A stretch of 64,000 nt of DNA from Micromonospora haikouensis (GTDB taxonomy: Bacteria > Actinomycetota > Actinomycetes > Mycobacteriales > Micromonosporaceae): positions 1 to 64,000 of the forward strand of contig NZ_FMCW01000015.1 in assembly GCF_900091595.1 (NCBI RefSeq), written 5' to 3'. The notes under the pieces are model-generated. The model had not been told where the DNA came from. It was given only the letters and a program-made list of their open reading frames with translations, and made no database searches. Position numbers and translations under genes: made by a program. Positions 49,583-58,215 of this stretch are shown in pieces; the first letter of the stretch is position 1; each line of letters opens with the position of its first letter.

Positions 49583-52185
49583 ACACGTCCGTCCACGACG
49601 GGGCGGCCCCGGCCGCGGGAGTGCTGGATCCGGACCTGCGGGCGGCCATCGGGCGGATAGCCCGGGTCCCGCAGCTCCTGGTCGCCTGTGACTACGATGG
49701 CACCCTCGCGCCGATCGTGGAGGACCCGAGCAAGGCCGTGCCACTGCCCGAGTCGGTCGCCGCCGTCCGGGCGCTCGCCGCGCTGCCGCAGACCACCGTC
49801 GCCGTGGTCTCCGGCCGGGCGCTGCGCGACCTGGCCGCGCTCTCCCGGCTGCCCAGCGAGGTCCACCTCGTCGGCAGCCACGGCTCCGAGTTCGACATCG
49901 GCTTCGTCGAGCGACTCTCCCCCGAGCTGATCGCCGTGCGCACCCGGCTGCGCGACGCGCTGCGCGAGATCGCCAGCGCCCACCCGGGCGTCCGGCTGGA
50001 GCGCAAGCCCGCCAGCGTCGCCGTGCACACCCGCGGGGTGGACCCGAAGGTCGCCGCCGCCGCCGTCGACGCGGTCCGCTCCGGCCCCGCCACCTGGGAC
50101 GGCGTCACCGTCACCCAGGGCAAGGAGGTCATCGAGCTGTCGGTGGTGGCGACCCACAAGGGCACCGCCGTCGACCAGCTCCGCACCCAACTCTCGGCCA
50201 GCGCCGTGCTGTTCATCGGCGACGACGTCACCGACGAGAACGCGTTCGGCAACCTGCACGGCCCCGACATGGGCATCAAGATCGGCCTTGGCGAGACGAA
50301 GGCCGACTACCGGGTCGGCGAGCCCATCGAGGCCGCCCGCGCGCTGGGCCTGCTGCTGGAGACCCGGCGGCACTGGCTGTTCGGGGAACGCGCCGTCCCG
50401 ATCGAGCGGCACTCGATGCTCGCCAACGGGCGTACGGTCGCGTTGCTCACCCCCGAGGCCAAGGTCACCTGGCTCTGCCACCCCAAGCCCGACTCGGCGG
50501 CGATCTTCGCCGACCTGGTCGGCGGCAGCCCGGCGGGGCACTTCAGCGTCGCCCCCGAGCGCGGCGGCATCCCGCTGGGCCAGCGCTACCGTTCCGGCAC
50601 GATGACGGTGGAGACCCGCTGGTCGGGCCTCACCGTCACCGACTGGCTGGACAAGCCGGCCCGGGAGACCACCCCCGACGGCCCGGCGGTCGTCACCGGC
50701 GACTCCGCCCTGGTGCGGGTGCTCACCGGCTCCGGGAAGGTGCGGGTGGAGTTCGCCCCCCGGCCCGAGTTCGGCCAGGTCGCCACGCAGCTCCAGCCGG
50801 TCGGCGACGGGCTGCTGGTGCTCGGCTCCAACGAGCCGATCGCGCTCTACTCCCCCGGAGTGCAGTGGCAGGTCGACAACGACGGCGGGTACGAGACGGC
50901 GAAGGCCGTCGTCGACCTGTCCGCCGCCGGTGGTCAGGTGGTGCTGGAGCTGCGCTTCGGCACGCACAGCCTGGAGCACCACCGGCTGACGGTCCACGAG
51001 CGGCAGGCCGCCGCCGAGCAGCCGTGGAAGGACTGGGTGGCCTCGCTGCGGCTGCCCGCCACCGCCCGGGACCTGGTCGCCCGCAGCGCGCTGACCCTGC
51101 GCGGCCTCTGCCACGAGGCCACCGGCTCGATCCTCGCGGCGGCGACCACGTCGCTGCCCGAGGAGCTGGGCGGCGTGCGCAACTGGGACTACCGCTACTG
51201 CTGGCTGCGCGACGCGGCGATGACCGCGCGGGCGCTGGTCGACCTCGGCTCCACCGAGGAGGCCGAGGGGCTGCTGCGCTGGGTGGACGGCTGCATCGAA
51301 CGCACCGGCGGGCACCCCGAGCGGCTGCACCCGCTCTACACCGTCGACGGGTACGAGCTGGGCGCCGAGGCGGTCATCGACACCCTGCCCGGCTACGCCG
51401 GCTCCCGGCCGGTGCGGGTCGGCAACCTCGCCAACCACCAGCTCCAGCTCGACGTGTTCGGCCCGATCGCCGACCTCATCGCCGCCGTCGCCGACGCCCG
51501 GGGCTCCGTCCGCGAGGACGAGTGGCGGGTGCTGGAGAACATGGTCGAGGCGGTCCGCCGCCGCTGGCACGAGCCCGACCACGGCATCTGGGAGGCCCGC
51601 CTCCCCCCGCGGCACCACATCTTCTCGAAGGTGATGTGCTGGATGACCGTCGACCGGGCGCTGCACGTGGTGCGGCAGCACAGCGGCGAGGACCGGCCCG
51701 AGTGGGTGGAGCTGCGCGACCGGATCGGCGCCAACGTGCTGGAGTACGGCTGGCACGCCGACGTGGAGGCCTACAGCGTCGCGTACGGCGACGAGGACAT
51801 GGACGCCTCCTCGCTGTGGATCGGCCTGTCGGGCCTGCTCCCCGGCGACGACCCGCGCTTCCTGTCCACCGTGCTGCGCATCGAGGCCGACCTGCGCAGC
51901 GGCCCGGTCGTCTACCGCTACCACTGGGACGACGGCCTGCCCGGGCGCGAGGGCGGCTTCCACATCTGCACGGCGTGGCTGATCGAGGCATACCTCCGCA
52001 CCGGCCGCCGCACCGACGCGGAGGAGCTGTTCGCCCAGATGGTCGACACGGCGGGCCCGACGGGGCTGCTCCCCGAGCAGTACGACCCGCTGGCCGAGCG
52101 CGGGCTGGGCAACCACCCGCAGGCGTACAGCCACCTCGGCCTGATCCGTTGCGCCCTGCTGCTGGACAACATGCTCAAGCAGTGA
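49579..52185 (+). CDS. otsB: Trehalose-6-phosphate phosphatase fused to GH15 trehalase/glucoamylase-type domain
   Basis: An 868-residue fusion. Residues 30-270 are a HAD phosphatase (DYDGTLAP with nucleophile Asp38 and acid Asp40, and LFIGDDVTDENAF). Residues 280-868 are a GH15 enzyme: a beta-sandwich domain, then NWDYRYCWLRDA (about 534), HEPDHGIWEAR with the general acid (about 671) and LLPEQYDP with the base (about 830). The first half releases trehalose; the second could hydrolyse it to glucose. Translationally coupled to otsA. Both halves have intact catalytic residues, so this is not a decayed fusion. Confidence 0.93.
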   Translation: MNTSVHDGAAPAAGVLDPDLRAAIGRIARVPQLLVACDYDGTLAPIVEDPSKAVPLPESVAAVRALAALPQTTVAVVSGRALRDLAALSRLPSEVHLVGSHGSEFDIGFVERLSPELIAVRTRLRDALREIASAHPGVRLERKPASVAVHTRGVDPKVAAAAVDAVRSGPATWDGVTVTQGKEVIELSVVATHKGTAVDQLRTQLSASAVLFIGDDVTDENAFGNLHGPDMGIKIGLGETKADYRVGEPIEAARALGLLLETRRHWLFGERAVPIERHSMLANGRTVALLTPEAKVTWLCHPKPDSAAIFADLVGGSPAGHFSVAPERGGIPLGQRYRSGTMTVETRWSGLTVTDWLDKPARETTPDGPAVVTGDSALVRVLTGSGKVRVEFAPRPEFGQVATQLQPVGDGLLVLGSNEPIALYSPGVQWQVDNDGGYETAKAVVDLSAAGGQVVLELRFGTHSLEHHRLTVHERQAAAEQPWKDWVASLRLPATARDLVARSALTLRGLCHEATGSILAAATTSLPEELGGVRNWDYRYCWLRDAAMTARALVDLGSTEEAEGLLRWVDGCIERTGGHPERLHPLYTVDGYELGAEAVIDTLPGYAGSRPVRVGNLANHQLQLDVFGPIADLIAAVADARGSVREDEWRVLENMVEAVRRRWHEPDHGIWEARLPPRHHIFSKVMCWMTVDRALHVVRQHSGEDRPEWVELRDRIGANVLEYGWHADVEAYSVAYGDEDMDASSLWIGLSGLLPGDDPRFLSTVLRIEADLRSGPVVYRYHWDDGLPGREGGFHICTAWLIEAYLRTGRRTDAEELFAQMVDTAGPTGLLPEQYDPLAERGLGNHPQAYSHLGLIRCALLLDNMLKQ

Positions 52186-52193
52186 CCGAGGTG

Positions 52194-52249
52194 TAAGGAA
52201 GGGCCCCCTGTTAACGCATTGCGCATAGCAGGGGGCCCTTCTTAACGCC
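52194..52249 (+). repeat. Dispersed palindromic repeat, copy D
   Basis: Begins TAAGGAAGGGCCCCCTGTTA, with central ACGCATTGCGCATAGC and second arm AGGGGGCCCTTCTTAACGCC, nearly complementary to the first. It starts eight bases after the TGA of the otsB fusion and is the most regular copy; as RNA it would form a strong hairpin terminator-like structure. Confidence 0.9.
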
Positions 52250-52329
52250 CGATCTCGTGGGTTCGGCACGGGAAGGGCCCCGCACGGGTGAGGCCGGCAC
52301 GGGCAGCGCCGGGCGGGTGGCGGGCGGGG

Positions 52330-53574
52330 TCAGCCGTCGAGCGCGCCCACCACGTCGCCGACCACCACGACCGCCGGGGGCCGCAGGCCCGCCTCGGCCA
52401 CGTCGGCGGCCACCGCACCGAGCGTCGAGCGCAGGCTGCGCTGGTCGCCGGTCGTGCCCTCCTGCACCACCGCGACCGGCGTGTCCGCGGGCCGCCCGTG
52501 CCCGATCAGCGTCCCGGTGATCGCGGCGAGGTTCTTCAGCCCCATCAGGATCACCAGCGTGCCGCGCAGCCCCGCGAGGGCGTCCCAGCGCACCAACGAG
52601 GCCGGCGAGTCGGGCGCGACGTGCCCGGAGACCACGGTGAACTCGTGCGCCACCGCGCGGTGGGTGACGGGGACGCCCGCCGCCGCCGGGGCGGCGATCG
52701 AGCTGGTCACCCCGGGGACCACGGTCACCGGCACCCCGGCCGCCGCGCAGGCCAGCAGCTCCTCACCGCCCCGACCGAAGACGTACGGGTCGCCGCCCTT
52801 GAGCCGCACCACGAACGCCCCGGCCAGGGCCCGGTCGACGAGGATCCGGTTGATCTCCTCCTGGGCCCGCGACGGCCCGTACGGGATCTTGGAGGCGTCC
52901 ACCAGCTCGACGCCCGTGCGCAGCTCGTCGAGCAGCAGCCCCGGCACGAGGCGGTCGGCGACCACCACGTCGGCCTCGGTGAGCAGCCGCCACCCCTTCA
53001 CGGTGATCAGCTCCGGGTCGCCCGGCCCGGCCCCGACGAGCGCCACCCGCCCGCGCCCGGCGGCAGCGTTGTTAACAGGGGCCCCCTCCTCTACAGAATC
53101 CGTTAACAGGGGGCCCTTCCTTGCACCGAGGAGGTCGCGGACGGCGTCGCGGACCGTCATGGCGCGGCGGGGGTCGCCGCCGCCGAGGACGGCGACCGTC
53201 ACCGGGCCGTGCCGGGTGACGGCCGGCGTCCACGCGGTCGCGGCGGCCCGGTCGTCGGCCCGGACGCAGAAGATCCGCCGCTCGGCGGCGGCGGCGCTGA
53301 CCGCCGCGGCGGCCACCGGGTCGTCGACGGCCGCCTGCACCAGCCAGGCCCCGTCCAGGTCGTCGGGGGCGAAGCGGCGCGGCTCCCAGTGCAGCCGGCC
53401 GGCGTCGACGTGGGCGCGCAGCGCGGGGGTCAGCTCCGGCGAGACCAGCAGGACGTCCGCGCCGGCGTCGAGCAGCGCCGGCACCCGCCGGGTGGCCACC
53501 GCTCCCCCGCCCACCACGACCACCCGCCGGCCCGCCAGGCGCAGACCCAGGGGGTACGGATTGGGTGCGCTCAC
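52330..53574 (-). CDS. cysG: Siroheme synthase / uroporphyrinogen-III C-methyltransferase
   Basis: A 414-residue two-domain enzyme. Residues 1-150 are a Met8p/SirC-like NAD-binding domain (VVVVGGGAVATRR) for precorrin-2 dehydrogenation. Residues 172-414 are the SAM methyltransferase with VGAGPGDPELITVKG, RLKGGDPYVFGRGGEE and VPGVTSS. It makes precorrin-2 for cobalamin or siroheme. The linker (about 151-168, KGPLLTDSVEEGAPVNN) is encoded by a copy of the dispersed palindromic repeat. The GTG start overlaps the cobT stop (GTGA). Confidence 0.93.
   Translation of the reverse strand: MSAPNPYPLGLRLAGRRVVVVGGGAVATRRVPALLDAGADVLLVSPELTPALRAHVDAGRLHWEPRRFAPDDLDGAWLVQAAVDDPVAAAAVSAAAAERRIFCVRADDRAAATAWTPAVTRHGPVTVAVLGGGDPRRAMTVRDAVRDLLGARKGPLLTDSVEEGAPVNNAAAGRGRVALVGAGPGDPELITVKGWRLLTEADVVVADRLVPGLLLDELRTGVELVDASKIPYGPSRAQEEINRILVDRALAGAFVVRLKGGDPYVFGRGGEELLACAAAGVPVTVVPGVTSSIAAPAAAGVPVTHRAVAHEFTVVSGHVAPDSPASLVRWDALAGLRGTLVILMGLKNLAAITGTLIGHGRPADTPVAVVQEGTTGDQRSLRSTLGAVAADVAEAGLRPPAVVVVGDVVGALDG
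53071..53123 (-). repeat. Dispersed palindromic repeat, copy E, inside cysG
   Basis: On the minus strand it reads CAAGGAAGGGCCCCCTGTTA, then ACGGATTCTGTAGAG and GAGGGGGCCCCTGTTAACAA. It keeps the cysG frame open and encodes the linker between the two enzyme domains. The initial T of the other copies is C here. Confidence 0.88.
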
Positions 53575-54686
53575 TTCTCGGCCACCCCCGCCGAGTCGAA
53601 CGTGGCCACCTCGTGCAGCACCCGGACCGCGCCGGTCACCACGGGCAGGGCCAGGAGCGCGCCGGTGCCCTCGCCGAGGCGCAGCCCGAGGTCGATGAGC
53701 GGGTCGAGCCCGAGGTGGCGCAGCCCGGCCGTGGCCCCCGGCTCGGCGGAGCGGTGCCCGGCGACCAGCGCGCCGACCGCGTCCGGGGCGAACGCGACGG
53801 CGGCGAGCGCGGCGCTGACCGCGATCACCCCGTCGAGCAGCACCGGCACCCGGCGGGCGGCGGCGCCGAGGATCAGCCCGGCCAGGGCGGCGTGCTCCAG
53901 GCCGCCGACGGCGGCGAGGACGCCCAGCGGGTCCGCCGGGTCGGGGGCGTGCCGGGCCAGCGCCGCCCGCACCACCCCGATCTTGCGGGCGTACGTGGGG
54001 TCGTCCACGCCGGTGCCCCGGCCGGTCGCCTCGGCGGGGTCGACGCCGGTGAACGCGGCGACCAAGGCGGCGGCCGGGGTGGTGTTGCCGATGCCCATGT
54101 CGCCGGTGAGCAGGATGCCCGCCCCGGCGTCGATCAGCTCACGGGCGATGCGGATGCCGGTCTCCACGGCGGCGAGCGCCTCGTCGCGGGTGAGGGCGGC
54201 GGTGACGGCGAGGTCGCGGGTGCCGGGGCGCACGTTCGCCGCCACGAGGCGGGGCGTCCTGGTGGCGGCGGGGCGCCCCGCCGGGTCGCCGGGCGGACCG
54301 TCCGCCTGGGCGGGGACGGCCGGCGGCAGCGGGGTGGCGACGCCGACGTCGACGACGGTGACCGAGGCGCCGGCCTGCCGGGCGAACGCGTTGACCACCG
54401 CGCCGCCGGCCAGGAAGTTGCCGATCATCTGCGCGGTGACCTCCTGCGGCCAGGGGGTCACCCCTTGGGCGTGCACGCCGTGGTCGCCCGCGAAGATCGC
54501 CACGGCCGCCGGCTCGGGCAGCGGCGGCGGGCAGGAGCGGGCCAGGCCGGCGAGCCGCACCGAGAGCTCCTCCAGGACGCCGAGCGAGCCGGCCGGCTTG
54601 GTGAGCCGACCGTGCAGCTCACCGGCGGCGACCATCGCCGGCTCGTCGAGCGGCCGGATCGCCGCGATGGTGGTGTGCAGCATCAT
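53571..54686 (-). CDS. cobT: Nicotinate-nucleotide-dimethylbenzimidazole phosphoribosyltransferase
   Basis: A 371-residue CobT that makes alpha-ribazole phosphate for the cobalamin lower ligand. LTKPAGSLGVLEEL, IFAGDHGVHAQGVTPWP, LLTGDMGIGNTT and the catalytic Glu in RLGEGTGALLAL are conserved. ATG start in an ATGA overlap with cobC; it begins MMLHTT and either Met could serve. It is followed by cysG in a further overlap, so cobC-cobT-cysG is one translationally coupled operon. Confidence 0.95.
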   Translation of the reverse strand: MMLHTTIAAIRPLDEPAMVAAGELHGRLTKPAGSLGVLEELSVRLAGLARSCPPPLPEPAAVAIFAGDHGVHAQGVTPWPQEVTAQMIGNFLAGGAVVNAFARQAGASVTVVDVGVATPLPPAVPAQADGPPGDPAGRPAATRTPRLVAANVRPGTRDLAVTAALTRDEALAAVETGIRIARELIDAGAGILLTGDMGIGNTTPAAALVAAFTGVDPAEATGRGTGVDDPTYARKIGVVRAALARHAPDPADPLGVLAAVGGLEHAALAGLILGAAARRVPVLLDGVIAVSAALAAVAFAPDAVGALVAGHRSAEPGATAGLRHLGLDPLIDLGLRLGEGTGALLALPVVTGAVRVLHEVATFDSAGVAEK

Positions 54687-55951
54687 GCCTCCAGGATCTC
54701 CGCCAGCACCTGGGCGAAGGCGTCGGTGGTGGCCCGGTCGCGCACGGCCACCCGCAGCCAGTCTGCGCCGAGGCCGGGGAACGTGTCGCCCCGGCGTACC
54801 GCCCAGCCGCGCTCGCGCAGGCGCTGCCGCACCCCGGCCGCGCCGGGCAGGTGGACCAGCACGAACGCGCTGGCCGGGTGGCCCGCGACGCGTACGCCGG
54901 GCAGGGCCGACAGGCGGGTCACCAGGTGGTCGCGGTCGGCGGCCAGCTCGGCGGCGATGGCGCGCTCGGCCGCGACGGCGGTCGGGGACGCGCAGGCGGT
55001 GGCGGCGGCGAGCGCCGGGGTGGAGACCGCCCACAGCGGCTGGGCGGCGGCGAGGCGGGCCAGCAGCGGGGCCTCGCCGAGCAGGTAGCCGATCCGCAGC
55101 CCGGCCAGTCCCCAGGTCTTGGTGAGGCTGCGCACGACGACAAGGCCGGGCAGGTCCCGCCGGGCGGCGAGGGACTCGGGCTCGCCGTCGACGCCGGGCG
55201 CGGCGGTGGTGTCGGCGAACGCCTCGTCGACGACGAGGACGCGGCCGGGTCGGGCCAGCGCGGCGAGGTCGGCGGCCGGGTGCAGCACGGAGGTGGGGTT
55301 GGTGGGGTTGCCGACCATGACGAGGTCGGCGTCGGCGGGCACCCGGGCCGGGTCGAGGCGGAAGCCGTCGGCGGGGTCGAGCAGCACCCGCTCGACGGAG
55401 TGCCCGGCTGCCCGCAGCGCGGCCTCCGGCTCGGTGAACTGGGGGTGCACGACGACCGGCCGGCGTGCGCCGGTCAGGGCGCGGGCGAGCAGCACGAAGC
55501 CCTCGGCGGCCCCGGCGGTGAGCAGCACCTCCTCCGGGGAGCGGCCGTGCCGGGCCGCGACGGCAGCGCGGGCGGGCCGGGGGTCCGGGTACGCGGCCAG
55601 CTCGCCCAGGGCCGCGGTGATCGGGTCGGCCAGCCAGTCCGGCATCGGGGCGCGGCGGACGTTGACGGCGAGGTCGACCAGGCCGTCGCCGACCTCGGCG
55701 TCCCCGTGGTGGCCGAGGTCGGGACCGTCGGGGACGGGACCGTCGTGGCCGAGGGCCGGACCGGCCTGACCGGGGGCGATGCCGGCCTGGCCGGGGGCGA
55801 TGCCGGCCTGACCGGGGGCGATGCCGGCCTGACCGGGGGCGGTCCGGTCGGGGCCCGGTCCGTCGGGGCCGGGGTCGGGAGCGGGGTCGGTCCCGACGGT
55901 GGCGTCCGGCTCGTCCCGGGTGGGTGGTGGCGGCACCAGGTGAGCACGCAT
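54683..55951 (-). CDS. cobC: CobC-type threonine-phosphate decarboxylase/aminotransferase-fold enzyme
   Basis: A 422-residue PLP protein. From residue 90 it matches class I/II aminotransferases of the CobC/CobD/HisC type: DLAVNVRRAPMPDWL, VMVGNPTNPTSV, VVDEAFAD and SLTKTWGLAGLRIGY with the PLP lysine. It would supply aminopropanol phosphate for cobalamin. The first 85 residues are disordered and contain four tandem APGQAGI units. Given the homology to HisC, function in histidine or tyrosine metabolism cannot be excluded, but the operon favours cobalamin. Confidence 0.87.
   Translation of the reverse strand: MRAHLVPPPPTRDEPDATVGTDPAPDPGPDGPGPDRTAPGQAGIAPGQAGIAPGQAGIAPGQAGPALGHDGPVPDGPDLGHHGDAEVGDGLVDLAVNVRRAPMPDWLADPITAALGELAAYPDPRPARAAVAARHGRSPEEVLLTAGAAEGFVLLARALTGARRPVVVHPQFTEPEAALRAAGHSVERVLLDPADGFRLDPARVPADADLVMVGNPTNPTSVLHPAADLAALARPGRVLVVDEAFADTTAAPGVDGEPESLAARRDLPGLVVVRSLTKTWGLAGLRIGYLLGEAPLLARLAAAQPLWAVSTPALAAATACASPTAVAAERAIAAELAADRDHLVTRLSALPGVRVAGHPASAFVLVHLPGAAGVRQRLRERGWAVRRGDTFPGLGADWLRVAVRDRATTDAFAQVLAEILEA
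55755..55842. repeat. 21-bp tandem repeats in the cobC 5' region
   Basis: Four near-identical 21-bp units (GGGGGCGATGCCGGCCTG core on the plus strand) encode APGQAGI repeats in the disordered N-terminus of CobC. Unit number keeps the frame. Confidence 0.88.
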
Positions 55952-56072
55952 GTCCGCGATCCTGCCGGGAAGCCGCCGCGCGGGACAGCGCATCCCGGCG
56001 TGGGCCGCGTCACCCGCCGCCGGTTTATGAATTGTTCTCACGGACGAATCGGAAATGTCATAACTTGACCCC

Positions 56073-58205
56073 GTGAGCTACCGACCCCTTGCCTCCGCTG
56101 GTCGTCTCGTCCCTCTCCTGCGCGCCGGGCTGATCGCCGGCATCGTCATCGCCGGCGCGCTCTACCCGCTGGCCGCCGTCACCGGCCTCGGCGCCAAGGC
56201 CACCGCGCACGCCGGTGAGCAGAAGGCCGACATCCTGCGCACCGCGCTGCCCGCCGAGACCTCGTACGTGTACGCGCCCGACGGACGCACCGTGCTGACG
56301 ATGTTCTACGAGGAGTACCGCCGCTACACGAAGCTGTCCGACATGTCCCCGAACATTCAGCAGGCCATCGTGGCCGCCGAGGACAGCCGCTTCTACCAGC
56401 ACCGGGGCGTCGACCCGAAGGGCGCCGCCCGCGCCTTCGTCGCCAACTCCCAATCCGGCGGGGTCTCCCAGGGCGCGTCGACCCTGACCATGCAGTTCGT
56501 CCGGATGACCCTCCGGGACAGCGCCAAGACCCCGAAGGAGGTCCAGGAAGCCACCCAGCAGACCAGCCTGCGCAAGGTCAAGGAGATGCGGATGGCGCTG
56601 GACGTCGAGAAGGAGCTGACCAAGGAGCAGATCCTGGAGCGCTACCTCAACTCGGCGTACTTCGGCCACCGGGCGTACGGCATCTACGCCGCCGCGCAGA
56701 TCTTCTTCTCCAAGACGCCGGCCACCCTCAGCCCGGTCGAGGCGGCCACCCTCGCCGGCCTCGTCAAGTCGCCCTCCGAGTACGACCCGGCCAGCTCCGA
56801 CCAGAAGGACGCCACCGGCCGGCGCAACTACGTGCTGGACCGGATGGCGCAGCTCGGCTACCTCAGCCCGGACGCCGCCACCGCGGCGAAGGCCGAGCCG
56901 ATCCGGCTCAAGCTGACCGACCCGCCGAACGACTGCGCGTCGCTGCCGGCGACGTACCAGACCTGGGGCTTCGCCTGCGACTACCTGAAGAACTGGTGGA
57001 GCGCCCAGCCCGCGTTCGGGGAGAACCGGCTGGAACGGATGGACAAGCTGCGCCGCGGCGGCTACCGCATCGTGCTCAGCATCGACCCGAAGATCCAGGC
57101 GGCGGCCGAGAAGAACGTCGGGGCCAAGGAGAACACCGGCAGCCCGTTCGCCAACGGCATCGTCGTCGCCGAACCGGGCACCGGGCGGATCAAGGCGATG
57201 GCGGTGAACCGCAACTACTCGCTGGACGTCAGCGAGAACGGGCCCAGCTCCAACCCGGAGGCGTCGCCGAAGGTGAAGGCCAACTACCCGAACACCGTGG
57301 CGCCCCTGCTCGGCGGCGGCGACCTCCCCGGCTACCAGGCCGGATCGACGTTCAAGATGTTCCCGATGCTGGCCGCGCTCAACGCCGGGATGCCACTGTC
57401 CACCGCGTACGACTCGCCGTACCGGTATCAGTCCGCCGTGTACGACGGGTGGGCCCCGTCCAACGCCAGTGCCGCGATGACCGGCCGGCAGACCATGTGG
57501 TCCGGGTTCGGCAAGTCGGTGAACACCTACTTCGTCCAACTGGAGGAGAAGGTCGGGGCGGACGCCGCCGTACGGCTCGCCGAGCAGCTCGGGCTGCGCT
57601 GGCGCACCGACGTCGACCGCGATCAGGCGTCGCCGACCAAGGCCAAGAAGTGGGGCGCGTTCACCCTGGGCGTCTCCGACGCCACCCCGCTGGAGATGGC
57701 GAACGCCTACGCCGCGATCGCCGCCGACGGGCGGTACTGCGAGGCGATGCCCGTCCAGTCCATCAGCAAGCGGGACGGCACCCCGGCCACGTACACGACG
57801 GCCGGCGGGATCGAGCGGGAGGTCGCCAAGCCGCGCTGCCGGCAGGTGGTCAGCGCCGACGCGGCCCGCGCCGCCACCGACGCGGCCCGCTGCCCGACCG
57901 GCGACACCCCGGCGAAGGGCAGCTGCGGCGGCTGGTCGACCGCCGACAGCGTGCGCGGCACGGTGGGGCGCCCGGTGGCCGGCAAGACGGGTACGACCGA
58001 CAGCACCCGGTCGGCCTGGTTCGTCGGCTACACACCGGAGCTGGCGGCGGCGAGCTTCATCGCGGACCCGGACAACCCGTTCAACGCGGTCGGCGACGGG
58101 CAGTCCCAGATCCCGATCGCGGCGGTGGCGAACACCCTGCGCGACGGGCTGAAGGGTCAGCCCACCCGCCAGTTCACCCCGCCCTCCGACGCCATCGTCG
58201 GCTGA
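56073..58205 (+). CDS. Class A penicillin-binding protein (bifunctional glycosyltransferase/transpeptidase)
   Basis: A 710-residue membrane enzyme. One N-terminal helix (about 16-38) is followed by a GT51 domain with AAEDSRFYQHRGVD (about 101), GASTLTMQFVR and LERYLNSAYFG, then a transpeptidase domain with STFKM (nucleophile Ser about 425), SVNTY and KTGTT (about 637). It polymerises and cross-links peptidoglycan outside the membrane. GTG start, divergent from cobC. The 121-bp AT-richer gap between them should hold both promoters. Confidence 0.94.
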   Translation: MSYRPLASAGRLVPLLRAGLIAGIVIAGALYPLAAVTGLGAKATAHAGEQKADILRTALPAETSYVYAPDGRTVLTMFYEEYRRYTKLSDMSPNIQQAIVAAEDSRFYQHRGVDPKGAARAFVANSQSGGVSQGASTLTMQFVRMTLRDSAKTPKEVQEATQQTSLRKVKEMRMALDVEKELTKEQILERYLNSAYFGHRAYGIYAAAQIFFSKTPATLSPVEAATLAGLVKSPSEYDPASSDQKDATGRRNYVLDRMAQLGYLSPDAATAAKAEPIRLKLTDPPNDCASLPATYQTWGFACDYLKNWWSAQPAFGENRLERMDKLRRGGYRIVLSIDPKIQAAAEKNVGAKENTGSPFANGIVVAEPGTGRIKAMAVNRNYSLDVSENGPSSNPEASPKVKANYPNTVAPLLGGGDLPGYQAGSTFKMFPMLAALNAGMPLSTAYDSPYRYQSAVYDGWAPSNASAAMTGRQTMWSGFGKSVNTYFVQLEEKVGADAAVRLAEQLGLRWRTDVDRDQASPTKAKKWGAFTLGVSDATPLEMANAYAAIAADGRYCEAMPVQSISKRDGTPATYTTAGGIEREVAKPRCRQVVSADAARAATDAARCPTGDTPAKGSCGGWSTADSVRGTVGRPVAGKTGTTDSTRSAWFVGYTPELAAASFIADPDNPFNAVGDGQSQIPIAAVANTLRDGLKGQPTRQFTPPSDAIVG

Positions 58206-58215
58206 CCGGCGACGG

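Noticed and set aside
49216..52269. A 1017-codon minus-strand open frame
   Set aside because: It is a shadow of the otsA/otsB-GH15 coding strand, caused by high GC3; its composition (Val/Gly/Arg/His-rich) and lack of motifs argue against a real protein.
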